This document shows positions 8,346 through 16,644 of a stretch of DNA of 64,000 bases, in pieces. Origin of the DNA: Bacteroidota bacterium (lineage in GTDB: Bacteria; Bacteroidota; Bacteroidia; Flavobacteriales; Weeksellaceae); NCBI GenBank assembly GCA_023422635.1, contig JAFAGO010000050.1:30910-94909 (forward strand), written 5' to 3'. Under the pieces are notes generated by a model, which saw only the letters and a list, made by a program, of their open reading frames with translations, was not told the DNA's origin and did not search any database. Position 1 is the first letter of the stretch, and each line of letters starts with the position of its first letter. The translations under genes were made by a program, and so were the position numbers.

Positions 8346-8993
8346 ATGGTTTGGTTGGATCCTGATGAAATTTCTTTTCCTGATCCTGAGTTGTATTCAG
8401 GTGAAGAAGGTGTTATTGCCGTTGGTGGCGACTTGTCACCAGAAAGAATTTGGTTTGCCTATCAAAATGGAATTTTCCCTTGGTTTAATCCTGGTGAAGA
8501 AATTTTATGGTGGTTTCCTGATCCGCGTTTTGTTCTTTTTCCAAGTCACCTCTATGTTTCAAAATCAATGAAAAAAATCCTGCAACGCCAGGAATTCACT
8601 TTTACTGAAAATCAACGCTTTCGAGAAGTAATGGAAAATTGCAGGATGGCGAATCGAAAAGGTCAAGATGGAACTTGGATTTCCGAAGAGATGATCGATA
8701 GTTATGAAATTCTTCATCGTGCTGGCAAAGCAAAATCTGTTGAAGTTTGGCAAAATGAAATGTTAGTCGGTGGTTTATATGGAATTGAAGTAGGCCATGT
8801 TTTCTGTGGGGAAAGTATGTTTGCAAAAGTTAGCAACGCTTCCAAAGCAGGATTTATTTATTTCGTTCAAAAATATTCAACATATTATAGCTTAATTGAT
8901 TGTCAATCGCACACTTCTCATTTAGAAAGTTTAGGGGCAGAAATGATTTCTGCGCAAACATTTCTCACTATTTTAGAATCTGCTCAAAAATGA
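8346..8993 (+). CDS. aat: Leucyl/phenylalanyl-tRNA--protein transferase
   Basis: Transfers Leu or Phe from aminoacyl-tRNA to proteins with N-terminal Lys or Arg, marking them for ClpS/ClpAP (N-degron pathway). Signature blocks: FPDPELYSGEEGVIAVGGDL (about 10-29), FPWFNPGEEILWWFPDPR (about 43-60), GTWISEEMI and GESMFAKVSNASK (about 155-167). At 215 residues it has normal length. It starts at the base after the hutF stop and its stop overlaps the next ATG (ATGA). Its link with histidine breakdown looks like operon convenience rather than shared function, although both concern amino-acid recycling. Confidence 0.96.
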   Translation: MVWLDPDEISFPDPELYSGEEGVIAVGGDLSPERIWFAYQNGIFPWFNPGEEILWWFPDPRFVLFPSHLYVSKSMKKILQRQEFTFTENQRFREVMENCRMANRKGQDGTWISEEMIDSYEILHRAGKAKSVEVWQNEMLVGGLYGIEVGHVFCGESMFAKVSNASKAGFIYFVQKYSTYYSLIDCQSHTSHLESLGAEMISAQTFLTILESAQK

Positions 8994-9874
8994 ATCCTGA
9001 AAAAGAGAAATGGTTTTTACTGGTTGTTTTATCCATAATTTGGGGGTCTTCTTTTATCCTCATCAAAAAATCGTTGGAACATTATAATCCCTATGAAGTT
9101 GGCGGCTTGCGTTGTTTAATTGCGGGTTTAGTGTTGTTGCCTTATGGTTTTGCGAACATTAAAAAATTTCCTAAAAAAAGGTTGAAGTGGCTCATTTTGG
9201 CTGCGGTTACCGGAAGTTTTGTTCCGATGTTTTTGTTTCCAATGGCGGAAACTGAAATTAGCAGCATTATTGCGGGAATTATCAATGCAATGATGCCGAT
9301 TTTTGTAATTATTGTTGGCGCTTTAGTTTGGAAGTTTGAAACAACAAAACGTCAACTTATTGGCGTTTTCATAAGTTTTGCTGGCGCGTGTATTTTGGCA
9401 TTGGGCTCGGGGGAAAGCGGAGCGCTCAAACTTGTTCCTATTTTATTATTGCTCCTTGCGGTTTCGTTATACGCGGTTAGCACTACAACCATAAAAAGTA
9501 AGTTGGCAGATATTTCGGCCAGTGTGTTATCGTCTTTGGTTTTTGGGGTTGTGCTTTTGGTTCCATCCTTAATTTCTATTGTTGCTGCTGGTTTTTTTAA
9601 AGATTTTGATTTCAGTGCTGAAAAATGGGAGGGATTGGGTTACGTGAGCTTACTTTCAATTGTGGGAACAGGTTTAGCAATGATGATTAATTACCGCTTG
9701 TTGAGTGTTTCGTCGCCGTTGTTTGCTTCTACGGTAACTTTGTTAATGCCTGTTGTTGCCTTAGGTTGGGGTTTGTTGTACGGAGAAAAAATTACGGAAG
9801 TACAACTTATCGGCGGCGGAGTTATTGTCGCAGGTTTGATATTTCTTCGTTCCCAAAACAAAAAACTGCACTAG
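8990..9874 (+). CDS. EamA family (DMT superfamily) membrane transporter
   Basis: 294-residue inner-membrane protein with two EamA repeats and about ten hydrophobic helices. The first repeat begins IIWGSSFILIKKSL (about 14-27). Both halves contain the glycine-rich helix ends typical of drug/metabolite transporters. The substrate is unknown; exporters of amino acids or metabolites occur in this superfamily. The start codon overlaps the aat stop (ATGA at 8990-8993), so I chose this start rather than an in-frame upstream codon inside aat. Last gene of the hut/aat unit; an inverted repeat follows at once. Confidence 0.9.
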   Translation: MNPEKEKWFLLVVLSIIWGSSFILIKKSLEHYNPYEVGGLRCLIAGLVLLPYGFANIKKFPKKRLKWLILAAVTGSFVPMFLFPMAETEISSIIAGIINAMMPIFVIIVGALVWKFETTKRQLIGVFISFAGACILALGSGESGALKLVPILLLLLAVSLYAVSTTTIKSKLADISASVLSSLVFGVVLLVPSLISIVAAGFFKDFDFSAEKWEGLGYVSLLSIVGTGLAMMINYRLLSVSSPLFASTVTLLMPVVALGWGLLYGEKITEVQLIGGGVIVAGLIFLRSQNKKLH

Positions 9875-9894
9875 TTCATAGAACTATGCAGTTT
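9863..9894. repeat. Inverted repeat over the stop codon of the EamA gene
   Basis: AAACTGCA-C-TAGTTC at 9863-9877 pairs with GAACTATGCAGTTT at 9881-9894: a 14-bp stem with one bulged C and a 3-base loop. No T-run follows on the plus strand, so it may be an mRNA 3'-end stabiliser or a weak terminator. Confidence 0.5.
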
Positions 9895-9986
9895 GAAATA
9901 AATCTAATAAAAAGTAAAAATGAAAGGCGACAAAGATATATATTAATTTTACAAAAACAAATATTTTGTTAAAATTTTTAAGATGA

Positions 9987-10018
9987 TTTTTGTTCAACCT
10001 CTGTGTTTAATAATTTTC
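9987..10018 (+). promoter_or_regulatory. Probable promoter of the CBS-nadK unit
   Basis: TTTTTG at 9987-9992 (-33) and TAATTTTC at 10011-10018 (-7, one mismatch to TAnnTTTG) are separated by 18 bases, with the CBS gene ATG 14 bases further on. Confidence 0.5.
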
Positions 10019-10031
10019 ATAAATTAGCACA

Positions 10032-10685
10032 ATGTTTATAAAAGAGTATATTTCGAAAGACTATCCTGCGTTTAATGCTTCAGATTCTATCGAAGAAGCC
10101 AACGAAGCAGCGAAGGAATTTGGGTATTCTCATATTTTTGTAAAAAGAAAAGGCATTTTTTTAGGCGCAATTAGTCAAGCTTTTTTAGAAGAAAGTCCTG
10201 AAGGCGCGCTCGAAACTTTAGAATTGCATTTTGAAAAGTTTGCCATTTTAGAAGATTCAAGTTTGTTGGATTCTATTAAACTTTTTCATGTATTTAATGC
10301 CAACGTAATTCCTGTTATTAGTAAAGAAGAAAAGTATTTAGGATATTTATCTTGCGATGATATTTTTAATGAGTTTTCGAAATATCCATTATTTTCAGAG
10401 AATGGCGCTTTGTTAACGGTTCAAACCAATACCGCGCATTATTCGTTTACAGAAATTGCACAAATTGTAGAAAGCAATAACGCAAAAATTTACGGATGCT
10501 TTATTAGTTCAGTTCAAGAAGATTCCATTCAAATTACTTTGAAAATTAGCAATGAGAATTTAAGTTCCATTGATGAAACTTTTGAACGTTACGGATACAC
10601 TATTTTACACAAATATTATAGCGACGAAAAAGAAGATTTAATGAAAGACCGTTTTGGGTTTTTCCAAAAATATTTGGAGTTTTAA
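10032..10685 (+). CDS. CBS domain protein, partner gene of nadK
   Basis: 217-residue soluble protein. Two CBS motifs fill about residues 1-125 (segments FGYSHIFVKRKGIFLGAIS and ANVIPVISKEEKYLGYLSCDDI), followed by an ACT-like alpha/beta region (about 135-200). CBS pairs bind adenine nucleotides and often act as energy or NAD(P) sensors. It is two bases upstream of nadK, so the two are translated together. Regulation of NAD kinase by this protein is a reasonable inference from the linkage, not something seen. No catalytic motif is present. Confidence 0.85.
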   Translation: MFIKEYISKDYPAFNASDSIEEANEAAKEFGYSHIFVKRKGIFLGAISQAFLEESPEGALETLELHFEKFAILEDSSLLDSIKLFHVFNANVIPVISKEEKYLGYLSCDDIFNEFSKYPLFSENGALLTVQTNTAHYSFTEIAQIVESNNAKIYGCFISSVQEDSIQITLKISNENLSSIDETFERYGYTILHKYYSDEKEDLMKDRFGFFQKYLEF

Positions 10686-10687
10686 TC

Positions 10688-11554
10688 ATGAAAGCGGCGA
10701 TATATACTCAGAAGAACGATTTAGATACGTTTCTTTATCTCAGCAAATTCATTAGCGAGCTGGATAAAAGAGGCGTAAAGTCGGTTATATTTTCCGGTAC
10801 TGCAGAGTCGATGCAATTTTCAAAAGAGTTCGAAACATTTTCCAATAAAGATGATCTTAAAAGGAAAGGCGTTGAACTCTTTTTTACATTCGGGGGCGAT
10901 GGTACCATTGTTAGTTCACTGCTTTTTATTCAGGATTCAGAAATTCCAATTGTTGGGGTTAATACCGGAAGATTGGGGTTTTTGGCGAGTTTCACCAAAG
11001 AAGAAATTTTTCTAGAATTGGATCAAATCCTTAAGGGCGATTATGGCTTAAGTAAAAGATCGGTTATTGAAGTGGTATCGCTCGGTAAAGGAATGTTTTT
11101 CCCTTTCGCATTGAACGATATCACCATATCTAGAAAAGAAACCACTTCGATGATTACCGTTGATTCTTATATTAACGGTGAATTTTTGAATGTGTTTTGG
11201 GGCGATGGCGTAATCATTTCTACCCCAACAGGATCAACAGCATACTCACTAAGTTGCGGTGGGCCAATTATTTCGCCCAATAACGAAAACTTTGTGATTA
11301 CCCCAATTGCACCGCATAATCTAAATGTAAGACCACTCATTGTAAACGATAACGTGGAAATCCGCCTAAAAGTGGAAAGCCGCGTTCCGCAATATTCGCT
11401 TTCGCTGGATTCAAGATTAGTTCATATTGATACCAATGTGGAAATTATCATTCGCAAAGCAAAATTTAAAATCCTCCTCGTACAGCCGCAAAATCTCAGT
11501 TTCTACGAAACAATTCGGCAAAAGTTGCTTTGGGGTAAAGACAAAAGAAATTAA
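10688..11554 (+). CDS. nadK: NAD kinase
   Basis: Phosphorylates NAD to NADP, controlling the cellular NADPH pool. The hallmark GGDGT is at residues 69-73, followed by VNTGRLGFLASF, the NAD-binding LNDITISR, STPTGSTAYSLSCGGP (about 182-197), and the C-terminal LSLDSR. At 288 residues it has the usual bacterial length. It is preceded by the CBS gene at a two-base gap; fbaA, downstream, has its own likely promoter. Confidence 0.97.
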   Translation: MKAAIYTQKNDLDTFLYLSKFISELDKRGVKSVIFSGTAESMQFSKEFETFSNKDDLKRKGVELFFTFGGDGTIVSSLLFIQDSEIPIVGVNTGRLGFLASFTKEEIFLELDQILKGDYGLSKRSVIEVVSLGKGMFFPFALNDITISRKETTSMITVDSYINGEFLNVFWGDGVIISTPTGSTAYSLSCGGPIISPNNENFVITPIAPHNLNVRPLIVNDNVEIRLKVESRVPQYSLSLDSRLVHIDTNVEIIIRKAKFKILLVQPQNLSFYETIRQKLLWGKDKRN

Positions 11555-11575
11555 CGGGATATACATAAAATTTAG

Positions 11576-11583
11576 TAACTTTA
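11576..11583 (+). promoter_or_regulatory. Probable -7 element for fbaA
   Basis: TAACTTTA matches TAnnTTTG at seven of eight positions and lies 32 bases upstream of the fbaA ATG, after the end of nadK. Confidence 0.4.
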
Positions 11584-11615
11584 CAATCCCTAAAAAAGTT
11601 TAAATACACACAGTT

Positions 11616-12686
11616 ATGAGCAGAATTTTTCCGGCAGGTGTTGCCACAGGTAGTTTGGTATCTGAAATCTTTCAGTATGCAAAAGAAAATCAATTTGCGC
11701 TTCCGGCATGTAATGTAATAGGATCCAGTAATATCAATGCAGCTTTGGAAACCGCTGCAAAACTCAATTCACCAATTATTATTCAATTTTCTAATGGTGG
11801 ATCGGCTTTTAACGCTGGTAAAGGTTTATCAAATGAAGGCCAAAAAGCTTCAATTTTAGGAGCTGTTGCAGGTGCAAAACATATTCATACTTTGGCTGAA
11901 GCTTACGGAGCAACCGTAATTCTACATACCGATCACTGTGCTAAAAAATTGCTTCCTTGGATGGATGGGCTTTTGCTTGCGAACGAGGAACATTTTGCAA
12001 AACACGGTAAATCTTTGTACTCATCTCACATGCTTGACCTTTCTGAAGAATCTTTAGAAGAGAATCTTGAAATTTCAGCAAAATACTTCGAAAGAATGGC
12101 TAAAATGGACATGACTCTTGAAGTTGAAATCGGGGTTACCGGTGGTGAAGAAGATGGAGTTGATAATTCAGATGTGGATGATTCTAAATTGTATACGCAA
12201 CCTGAAGATATCGCCTATACTTACGAAAAATTAAACGCAATTTCACCAAACTTTACAATTGCAGCTGCATTCGGTAATGTTCACGGTGTGTACAAACCAG
12301 GAAACGTAAAATTAACGCCGAAAATTTTAGATAACTCTCAAAAATTTGTTGAAGAAAAATTCGGAACAGGTCCAAAACCAGTAAATTTCGTATTCCACGG
12401 AGGTTCAGGTTCTACACTTTTGGAAATCAGAGAAGCAATTGGATATGGTGTTGTTAAAATGAATATCGATACCGACTTGCAATATGCTTATTTAGAAGGA
12501 ATTCGCGATTATGTACGTACAAAAGGAGATTACCTTAACGGACAAATCGGTAACCCAGAAGGAGACGATTCACCAAACAAAAAATTCTACGATCCAAGAG
12601 TTTGGGTAAGAAAAGGAGAAGAAACATTCAGCAAAAGATTAGAAAAAGCGTTTGAAGATCTTAACAACGTTAACACGCTGAAATAA
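11616..12686 (+). CDS. fbaA: Class II fructose-bisphosphate aldolase
   Basis: Zinc-dependent cleavage of fructose 1,6-bisphosphate to dihydroxyacetone phosphate and glyceraldehyde 3-phosphate (glycolysis and gluconeogenesis). Visible marks: HTDHC at 104-108 with zinc and catalytic residues, LEVEIGVTGGEEDG, FGNVHGVYKPG with a zinc His, and FHGGSGS with the third zinc His. At 356 residues, with the long insertions, it is the class IIA (E. coli FbaA) type. Codon use is that of a highly expressed gene. accD follows after 23 bases and is probably on the same transcript. Confidence 0.97.
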   Translation: MSRIFPAGVATGSLVSEIFQYAKENQFALPACNVIGSSNINAALETAAKLNSPIIIQFSNGGSAFNAGKGLSNEGQKASILGAVAGAKHIHTLAEAYGATVILHTDHCAKKLLPWMDGLLLANEEHFAKHGKSLYSSHMLDLSEESLEENLEISAKYFERMAKMDMTLEVEIGVTGGEEDGVDNSDVDDSKLYTQPEDIAYTYEKLNAISPNFTIAAAFGNVHGVYKPGNVKLTPKILDNSQKFVEEKFGTGPKPVNFVFHGGSGSTLLEIREAIGYGVVKMNIDTDLQYAYLEGIRDYVRTKGDYLNGQIGNPEGDDSPNKKFYDPRVWVRKGEETFSKRLEKAFEDLNNVNTLK

Positions 12687-12709
12687 TTATAAAATAATAC
12701 GATTTAAAT

Positions 12710-13564
12710 ATGGCTTTTGATTGGTTTAAAAGAAAAGCAAAAAACATCACCACTTCCACAGAAGATAAAAAAGATGTTCCAAAAGGACTTTGGCATCAAA
12801 CCCCTTCAGGTAAAATAGTGGAGCATGAGGAACTTCGGAGAAACAATTTTGTATCGCCAGAAGATGGTTTCCATGTACGAATTGGCAGTAATGAGTTCTA
12901 CGAAATGCTTTTTGATGAAGCAAATTACAAAGAGCTGGATGCCAATGTGGAAAGCGTTGATATGCTTAAATTTAAAGATACAAAAGCATACACTGATCGA
13001 TTGAAAGAAGTGAAATCCAAAACCAAACTGAATGATTCCATTCGAAATGCTGTTGGTAAAGTAAACGGCACTGAAATGGTGATTTCTTGTATGGATTTTG
13101 CATTCATCGGTGGATCATTAGGTTCCGTAATGGGCGAAAAAATTAGCCGCGCAATTGATTATTGTATCAAGCACAAACTTCCATATATGATTATCTGCCA
13201 ATCTGGTGGAGCTCGTATGCAAGAAGCTGCATTTTCTTTAATGCAATTGGCTAAAGTTCAATCCAAACTCGCACAGCTTTCCGAAGCAGGACTTCCGTAT
13301 ATTGCCTATCTTTGCGATCCAACTTTTGGAGGAATTACCGCTTCATTCGCAATGACTGCCGATATTATTATGGCGGAACCAGGCGCTTTAATCGGTTTTG
13401 CTGGCCCAAGAGTTATCCGCGAAACCATCGGTAAAGATCTTCCAGAAGGATTCCAAACTTCAGAGTTTCTTTTAGAAAAAGGATTTGTGGATTTTATCGT
13501 AAAAAGAACCGATATTCGTGAAACAGTTTCAAAAACGGTGAACTTATTGTATGCAAGAGCCTAA
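12710..13564 (+). CDS. accD: Acetyl-CoA carboxylase carboxyltransferase beta subunit, zinc-ribbon cysteines absent
   Basis: Beta subunit of the carboxyltransferase that makes malonyl-CoA for fatty-acid synthesis; works with AccA, not in this window. The crotonase-type core is intact (IGGSLGSVMGEK; QSGGARMQEAA at about 163-173; FGGITASFAM; GFAGPRVI). The N-terminus aligns with the AccD zinc ribbon by its framing residues (GLWHQTPSGKIV...NNFVSPEDGFH), but all four cysteines are gone; for example the usual VCPKC is VSPED. Bacteroidetes AccD proteins are often like this, as far as I recall. The gene follows fbaA closely and ends in a strong terminator. Confidence 0.96.
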   Translation: MAFDWFKRKAKNITTSTEDKKDVPKGLWHQTPSGKIVEHEELRRNNFVSPEDGFHVRIGSNEFYEMLFDEANYKELDANVESVDMLKFKDTKAYTDRLKEVKSKTKLNDSIRNAVGKVNGTEMVISCMDFAFIGGSLGSVMGEKISRAIDYCIKHKLPYMIICQSGGARMQEAAFSLMQLAKVQSKLAQLSEAGLPYIAYLCDPTFGGITASFAMTADIIMAEPGALIGFAGPRVIRETIGKDLPEGFQTSEFLLEKGFVDFIVKRTDIRETVSKTVNLLYARA

Positions 13565-13584
13565 TCGTTCGAACCAATAAAGAA

Positions 13585-13620
13585 AAATCTCACCTCTTTG
13601 CGGGTGGGATTTCTTTTTTT
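13585..13620 (+). terminator. Intrinsic terminator after accD
   Basis: A 10-bp stem (AAATCTCACC at 13585-13594, GGTGGGATTT at 13603-13612, one G-U pair) is followed by CTTTTTTT. The next ATG is two bases beyond. Confidence 0.85.
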
Positions 13621-13621
13621 T

Positions 13622-14134
13622 ATGAAAAAAGGAATTAAAGTAATACTAAACGCTCTGAAATCGCTCAGTTTTGGGAAACTTCTAAAGTTGGCCAAACTCA
13701 CTGTGCCGCATCCTCTTTTTTCCATCCTTACCGCTTACGCTACTTTAAAAGCATTCGAAATCGCAAGGAAGGAATATCCGAAAACCAATTCTACCAACGG
13801 TATCGGAAATGCTTTTAGACACGCACTTTGGTGCTGTTTAATTATGATGTATTGCTGTAAAATTTCGTCGCCTAAAAAAGCACTTAAATGGTGTAAAACA
13901 ATGACGGATTTACACGAAGAATTGTTCCCCAACGAACCTTTGGAAACCAAAATGGATCTTCATAATAATACCGTGGGAATGGATTTGTTTATGGAAATGT
14001 TACCCGGAATTCATCGACAGTTTTTTGAGAAAAGCTTCTTCATCGAAAAAATTCGGAATAAGCTAAAAACAGCAAAAGTTCTTCAAGATGTTGAAGATCA
14101 TTTTGATGGCGATTTGGTGTATTTAAAAGAGTAG
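13622..14134 (+). CDS. DUF6973-like hypothetical protein
   Basis: 170-residue protein of unknown function. It has a lysine-rich start, then a hydrophobic helix (about 28-45) and a conserved-looking histidine/asparagine block: NGIGNAFRHALWCC (about 60-73), TDLHEELFP and DLHNNTVGMDLF (about 113-124). These His/Asn motifs resemble the DUF6973 family, seen in secreted or toxin-associated proteins and in stand-alone Bacteroidetes proteins; I recognise this only by motif. I chose the ATG at 13622; an in-frame upstream start would lie inside the accD terminator. There is no room for a separate promoter, so expression would depend on read-through from accD. Three clustered cysteines are an odd feature. 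Confidence 0.7.
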   Translation: MKKGIKVILNALKSLSFGKLLKLAKLTVPHPLFSILTAYATLKAFEIARKEYPKTNSTNGIGNAFRHALWCCLIMMYCCKISSPKKALKWCKTMTDLHEELFPNEPLETKMDLHNNTVGMDLFMEMLPGIHRQFFEKSFFIEKIRNKLKTAKVLQDVEDHFDGDLVYLKE

Positions 14135-14197
14135 CACTAAAAATGTGTATTTTCGTTACGCTTTATCCTTCTATTTAATTTCACTGATTTTCAAAAC

Positions 14198-15274
14198 ATG
14201 AAGAAAATTAATAAAATCACCATAAAGGTTGGCAGTAACGTAATCACAAAGTCGAACGGTAAGTTGGATCTTACCAGAATCTCAGCGCTTGTTGATCAAA
14301 TTGCGGAACTGCACAAAAACGGAATCGAAGTAATTCTTGTTTCCTCTGGTGCTGTAGCTGCAGGAAGAAGTACTTTGAAAGCGAAAAAGAAGATGGATGT
14401 TGTAGATGAACGACAACTTTTTTCAGCAATTGGTCAAGCAAAATTGATGAATTACTATTGGGACTTTTTCCGAGAACATAATATTGTTGTCGGGCAAGTT
14501 CTTACCACAAAAGATAATTTTTCAAACCGTCGCGGATATTTGAACCAAAGAAATTGCATTCGAGTAATGCTCGATCATAAGGTAATTCCAATTGTGAACG
14601 AAAACGATGCGGTTTCCGTAACCGAATTGATGTTCACGGATAATGATGAACTTTCTGGTTTGGTGGCTTCAATGATGGATTCGGATGCATTGCTAATCCT
14701 TACCAATGTTGATGGCGTTTTTACGGGAATTCCGACAGATGAAAATTCTAAGTTGATTCGAACTATTAAAAAAGGACAGTCGATTTCCGATTACATTCAG
14801 AACACAAAATCTCAGTTCGGAAGAGGCGGAATGCTTACGAAGGAAAAGATCGCTCGCAAGATGGTGGACGAAGGTATTGAAGTGTTTATAGCGAACGGAA
14901 AAACCGATGATATTATTTCTAAAGTAGTAAATCAAGAGAACACTTTATGCACTCATTTTGAATCGGTTACAGACGAAATTTCAAGTGTGAAAAAATGGAT
15001 TGCGCATAGCGATGGATTTGCGAAAGGCGAAATTATCATCAACGATAATGCAGAAAAGGCACTATTTGGTTCAAAAGCAGTAAGTGTTCTTCCCGTAGGA
15101 ATTACGATGATTATAGGAAATTTCGAGAAAGATGATTTAATAAAAATCTATAACGAGTCCAATCGTTACCTTGGTATTGGGAAAGCCAGTTATAATTCGG
15201 AAAAGGCTTTGGATGTTATCGGTAAGAAGAATCAAAAGCCACTCATTCATTGTGATTATTTGTTTTTGGAATAA
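14198..15274 (+). CDS. proB: Glutamate 5-kinase
   Basis: Phosphorylates glutamate to glutamyl 5-phosphate, the first and feedback-controlled step of proline synthesis. The amino-acid kinase domain occupies about 1-250 (IKVGSNVI, VSSGAVAAG, NENDAVSV, FTDNDELSGLVASMMDSD, FGRGGMLTK). A C-terminal PUA domain follows (about 270-350, beginning at SDGFAKGEI). At 358 residues it is the PUA-containing form. proA follows after 29 bases and performs the next step. Confidence 0.96.
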   Translation: MKKINKITIKVGSNVITKSNGKLDLTRISALVDQIAELHKNGIEVILVSSGAVAAGRSTLKAKKKMDVVDERQLFSAIGQAKLMNYYWDFFREHNIVVGQVLTTKDNFSNRRGYLNQRNCIRVMLDHKVIPIVNENDAVSVTELMFTDNDELSGLVASMMDSDALLILTNVDGVFTGIPTDENSKLIRTIKKGQSISDYIQNTKSQFGRGGMLTKEKIARKMVDEGIEVFIANGKTDDIISKVVNQENTLCTHFESVTDEISSVKKWIAHSDGFAKGEIIINDNAEKALFGSKAVSVLPVGITMIIGNFEKDDLIKIYNESNRYLGIGKASYNSEKALDVIGKKNQKPLIHCDYLFLE

Positions 15275-15303
15275 ATTGATAATCAATTAATAAACTCAAA
15301 AAA

Positions 15304-16542
15304 ATGAATTGGAAATCGGAAGTAAAAAATGCCGCTCGGGATCTTAATATTTTAGATGAAAATGAAATCAATACTGTACTTACAACATTAGCAAATTCGA
15401 TTGATTTTGAATCAGAAAATATTCTAAGAGAAAACGCAAAGGATTTAGCGAAAATGGATTCTGAAAATCCCATGTATGATCGACTTTTGTTAACGAAAGA
15501 TCGCTTACAATCTATTGCTGCTGATATTCGAAATGTGGTAAATTTACCTTCGCCTTTATCTAAAATTCTTTCGAAAGAAGTTCGACCTAATGGGATTCAA
15601 ATTTCAAAAATTACGGTTCCTTTTGGTGTGGTTGGCGTTATTTACGAAGCGCGACCAAATGTTACTTTTGATGTGTTTTCGCTTTGTTTTAAATCGGGAA
15701 ATGTTTGTGTGTTAAAAGGCGGAACAGATGCTCATTTTTCCAATATTGCGATTGTATCAATTATTAAAAAAGTGCTTAAAAAATTCCACTTGAATGAAAA
15801 CTTTGTTACTCTTTTAGATGCTGGTCGAGAAGCTACAGCAACGCTATTAAATGCTGTAGGTTATGTTGATGTAATTATTCCTCGTGGAGGTAAAAGTTTG
15901 ATTAACTATGTTCGAGAAAACGCAAAAGTTCCGGTGATAGAAACTGGTGCAGGAGTAGTGCATACCTATTTTGATGTTGAAGGAGATCTGGAAAAAGGCA
16001 AGAAGATTATTTTCAATTCCAAAACCAGAAGAGTGAGTGTTTGCAATGCTTTGGATTGTTTAATCGTTCATAAAGAAAGACTTTCTAACTTATTTGAACT
16101 TGTTAAAGACCTTATTGGCGAAAATGTGGCATTGTTTGCAGATGAAGAATCGTTTGCTATTTTAAAAGGTAAATATCCGGAAGGTTTGTTACAACGCGCA
16201 ACGGACGAAAGTTTCGGAACTGAATTTCTTTCCTATACAATGGCGATTAAAACGGTTAACAATATTGATGAAGCGCTTTTTCATATTTCTGAAAATTCTT
16301 CACAACACTCGGAGTGTATCATTACGGAAAACGCTGCAACTGCGGAGTATTTCACCAAAAGAGTGGATGCTGCTTGTGTGTATACGAATGTTTCAACCGC
16401 TTTTACCGACGGTGCGCAATTTGGTTTAGGTGCAGAAATAGGAATTTCAACCCAAAAATTACACGCTCGTGGTCCAATGGCCTTGGCTGAAATGTGCTCG
16501 TACAAATGGATAATTTCAGGTAACGGACAAATTAGGGATTAA
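15304..16542 (+). CDS. proA: Glutamate-5-semialdehyde dehydrogenase (gamma-glutamyl phosphate reductase)
   Basis: NADPH-dependent reduction of glutamyl 5-phosphate to glutamate 5-semialdehyde, which cyclises toward proline. It is an aldehyde-dehydrogenase fold with VPFGVVGVIYEARPNVT (about 101-117), the cofactor segment IPRGGKSLI, and the catalytic cysteine in RRVSVCNALD (about 238-247). VYTNVSTAFTDGAQFGLG lies near the C-terminus. Length of 412 residues is normal. It is co-transcribed with proB and convergent with the EF-G paralogue; the terminator downstream is stronger on the minus strand. Confidence 0.97.
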   Translation: MNWKSEVKNAARDLNILDENEINTVLTTLANSIDFESENILRENAKDLAKMDSENPMYDRLLLTKDRLQSIAADIRNVVNLPSPLSKILSKEVRPNGIQISKITVPFGVVGVIYEARPNVTFDVFSLCFKSGNVCVLKGGTDAHFSNIAIVSIIKKVLKKFHLNENFVTLLDAGREATATLLNAVGYVDVIIPRGGKSLINYVRENAKVPVIETGAGVVHTYFDVEGDLEKGKKIIFNSKTRRVSVCNALDCLIVHKERLSNLFELVKDLIGENVALFADEESFAILKGKYPEGLLQRATDESFGTEFLSYTMAIKTVNNIDEALFHISENSSQHSECIITENAATAEYFTKRVDAACVYTNVSTAFTDGAQFGLGAEIGISTQKLHARGPMALAEMCSYKWIISGNGQIRD

Positions 16543-16583
16543 TCTTTTTACGTTGAAAAGTTTTGTTTTCCAATTCAATACCA

Positions 16584-16624
16584 TTAAAAAAAATAATCTG
16601 CCGAAAATTTAATTCCGACAGATT
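16584..16624 (-). terminator. Terminator between convergent proA and the EF-G paralogue
   Basis: AATCTG at 16595-16600 pairs with CAGATT at 16619-16624, extended by CG/CG after one mismatch. The T-run (complement of eight A, 16586-16593) is on the minus strand side, so it serves the EF-G gene. Confidence 0.65.
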
Positions 16625-16644
16625 AATGAAAAATGAAATGAAAT

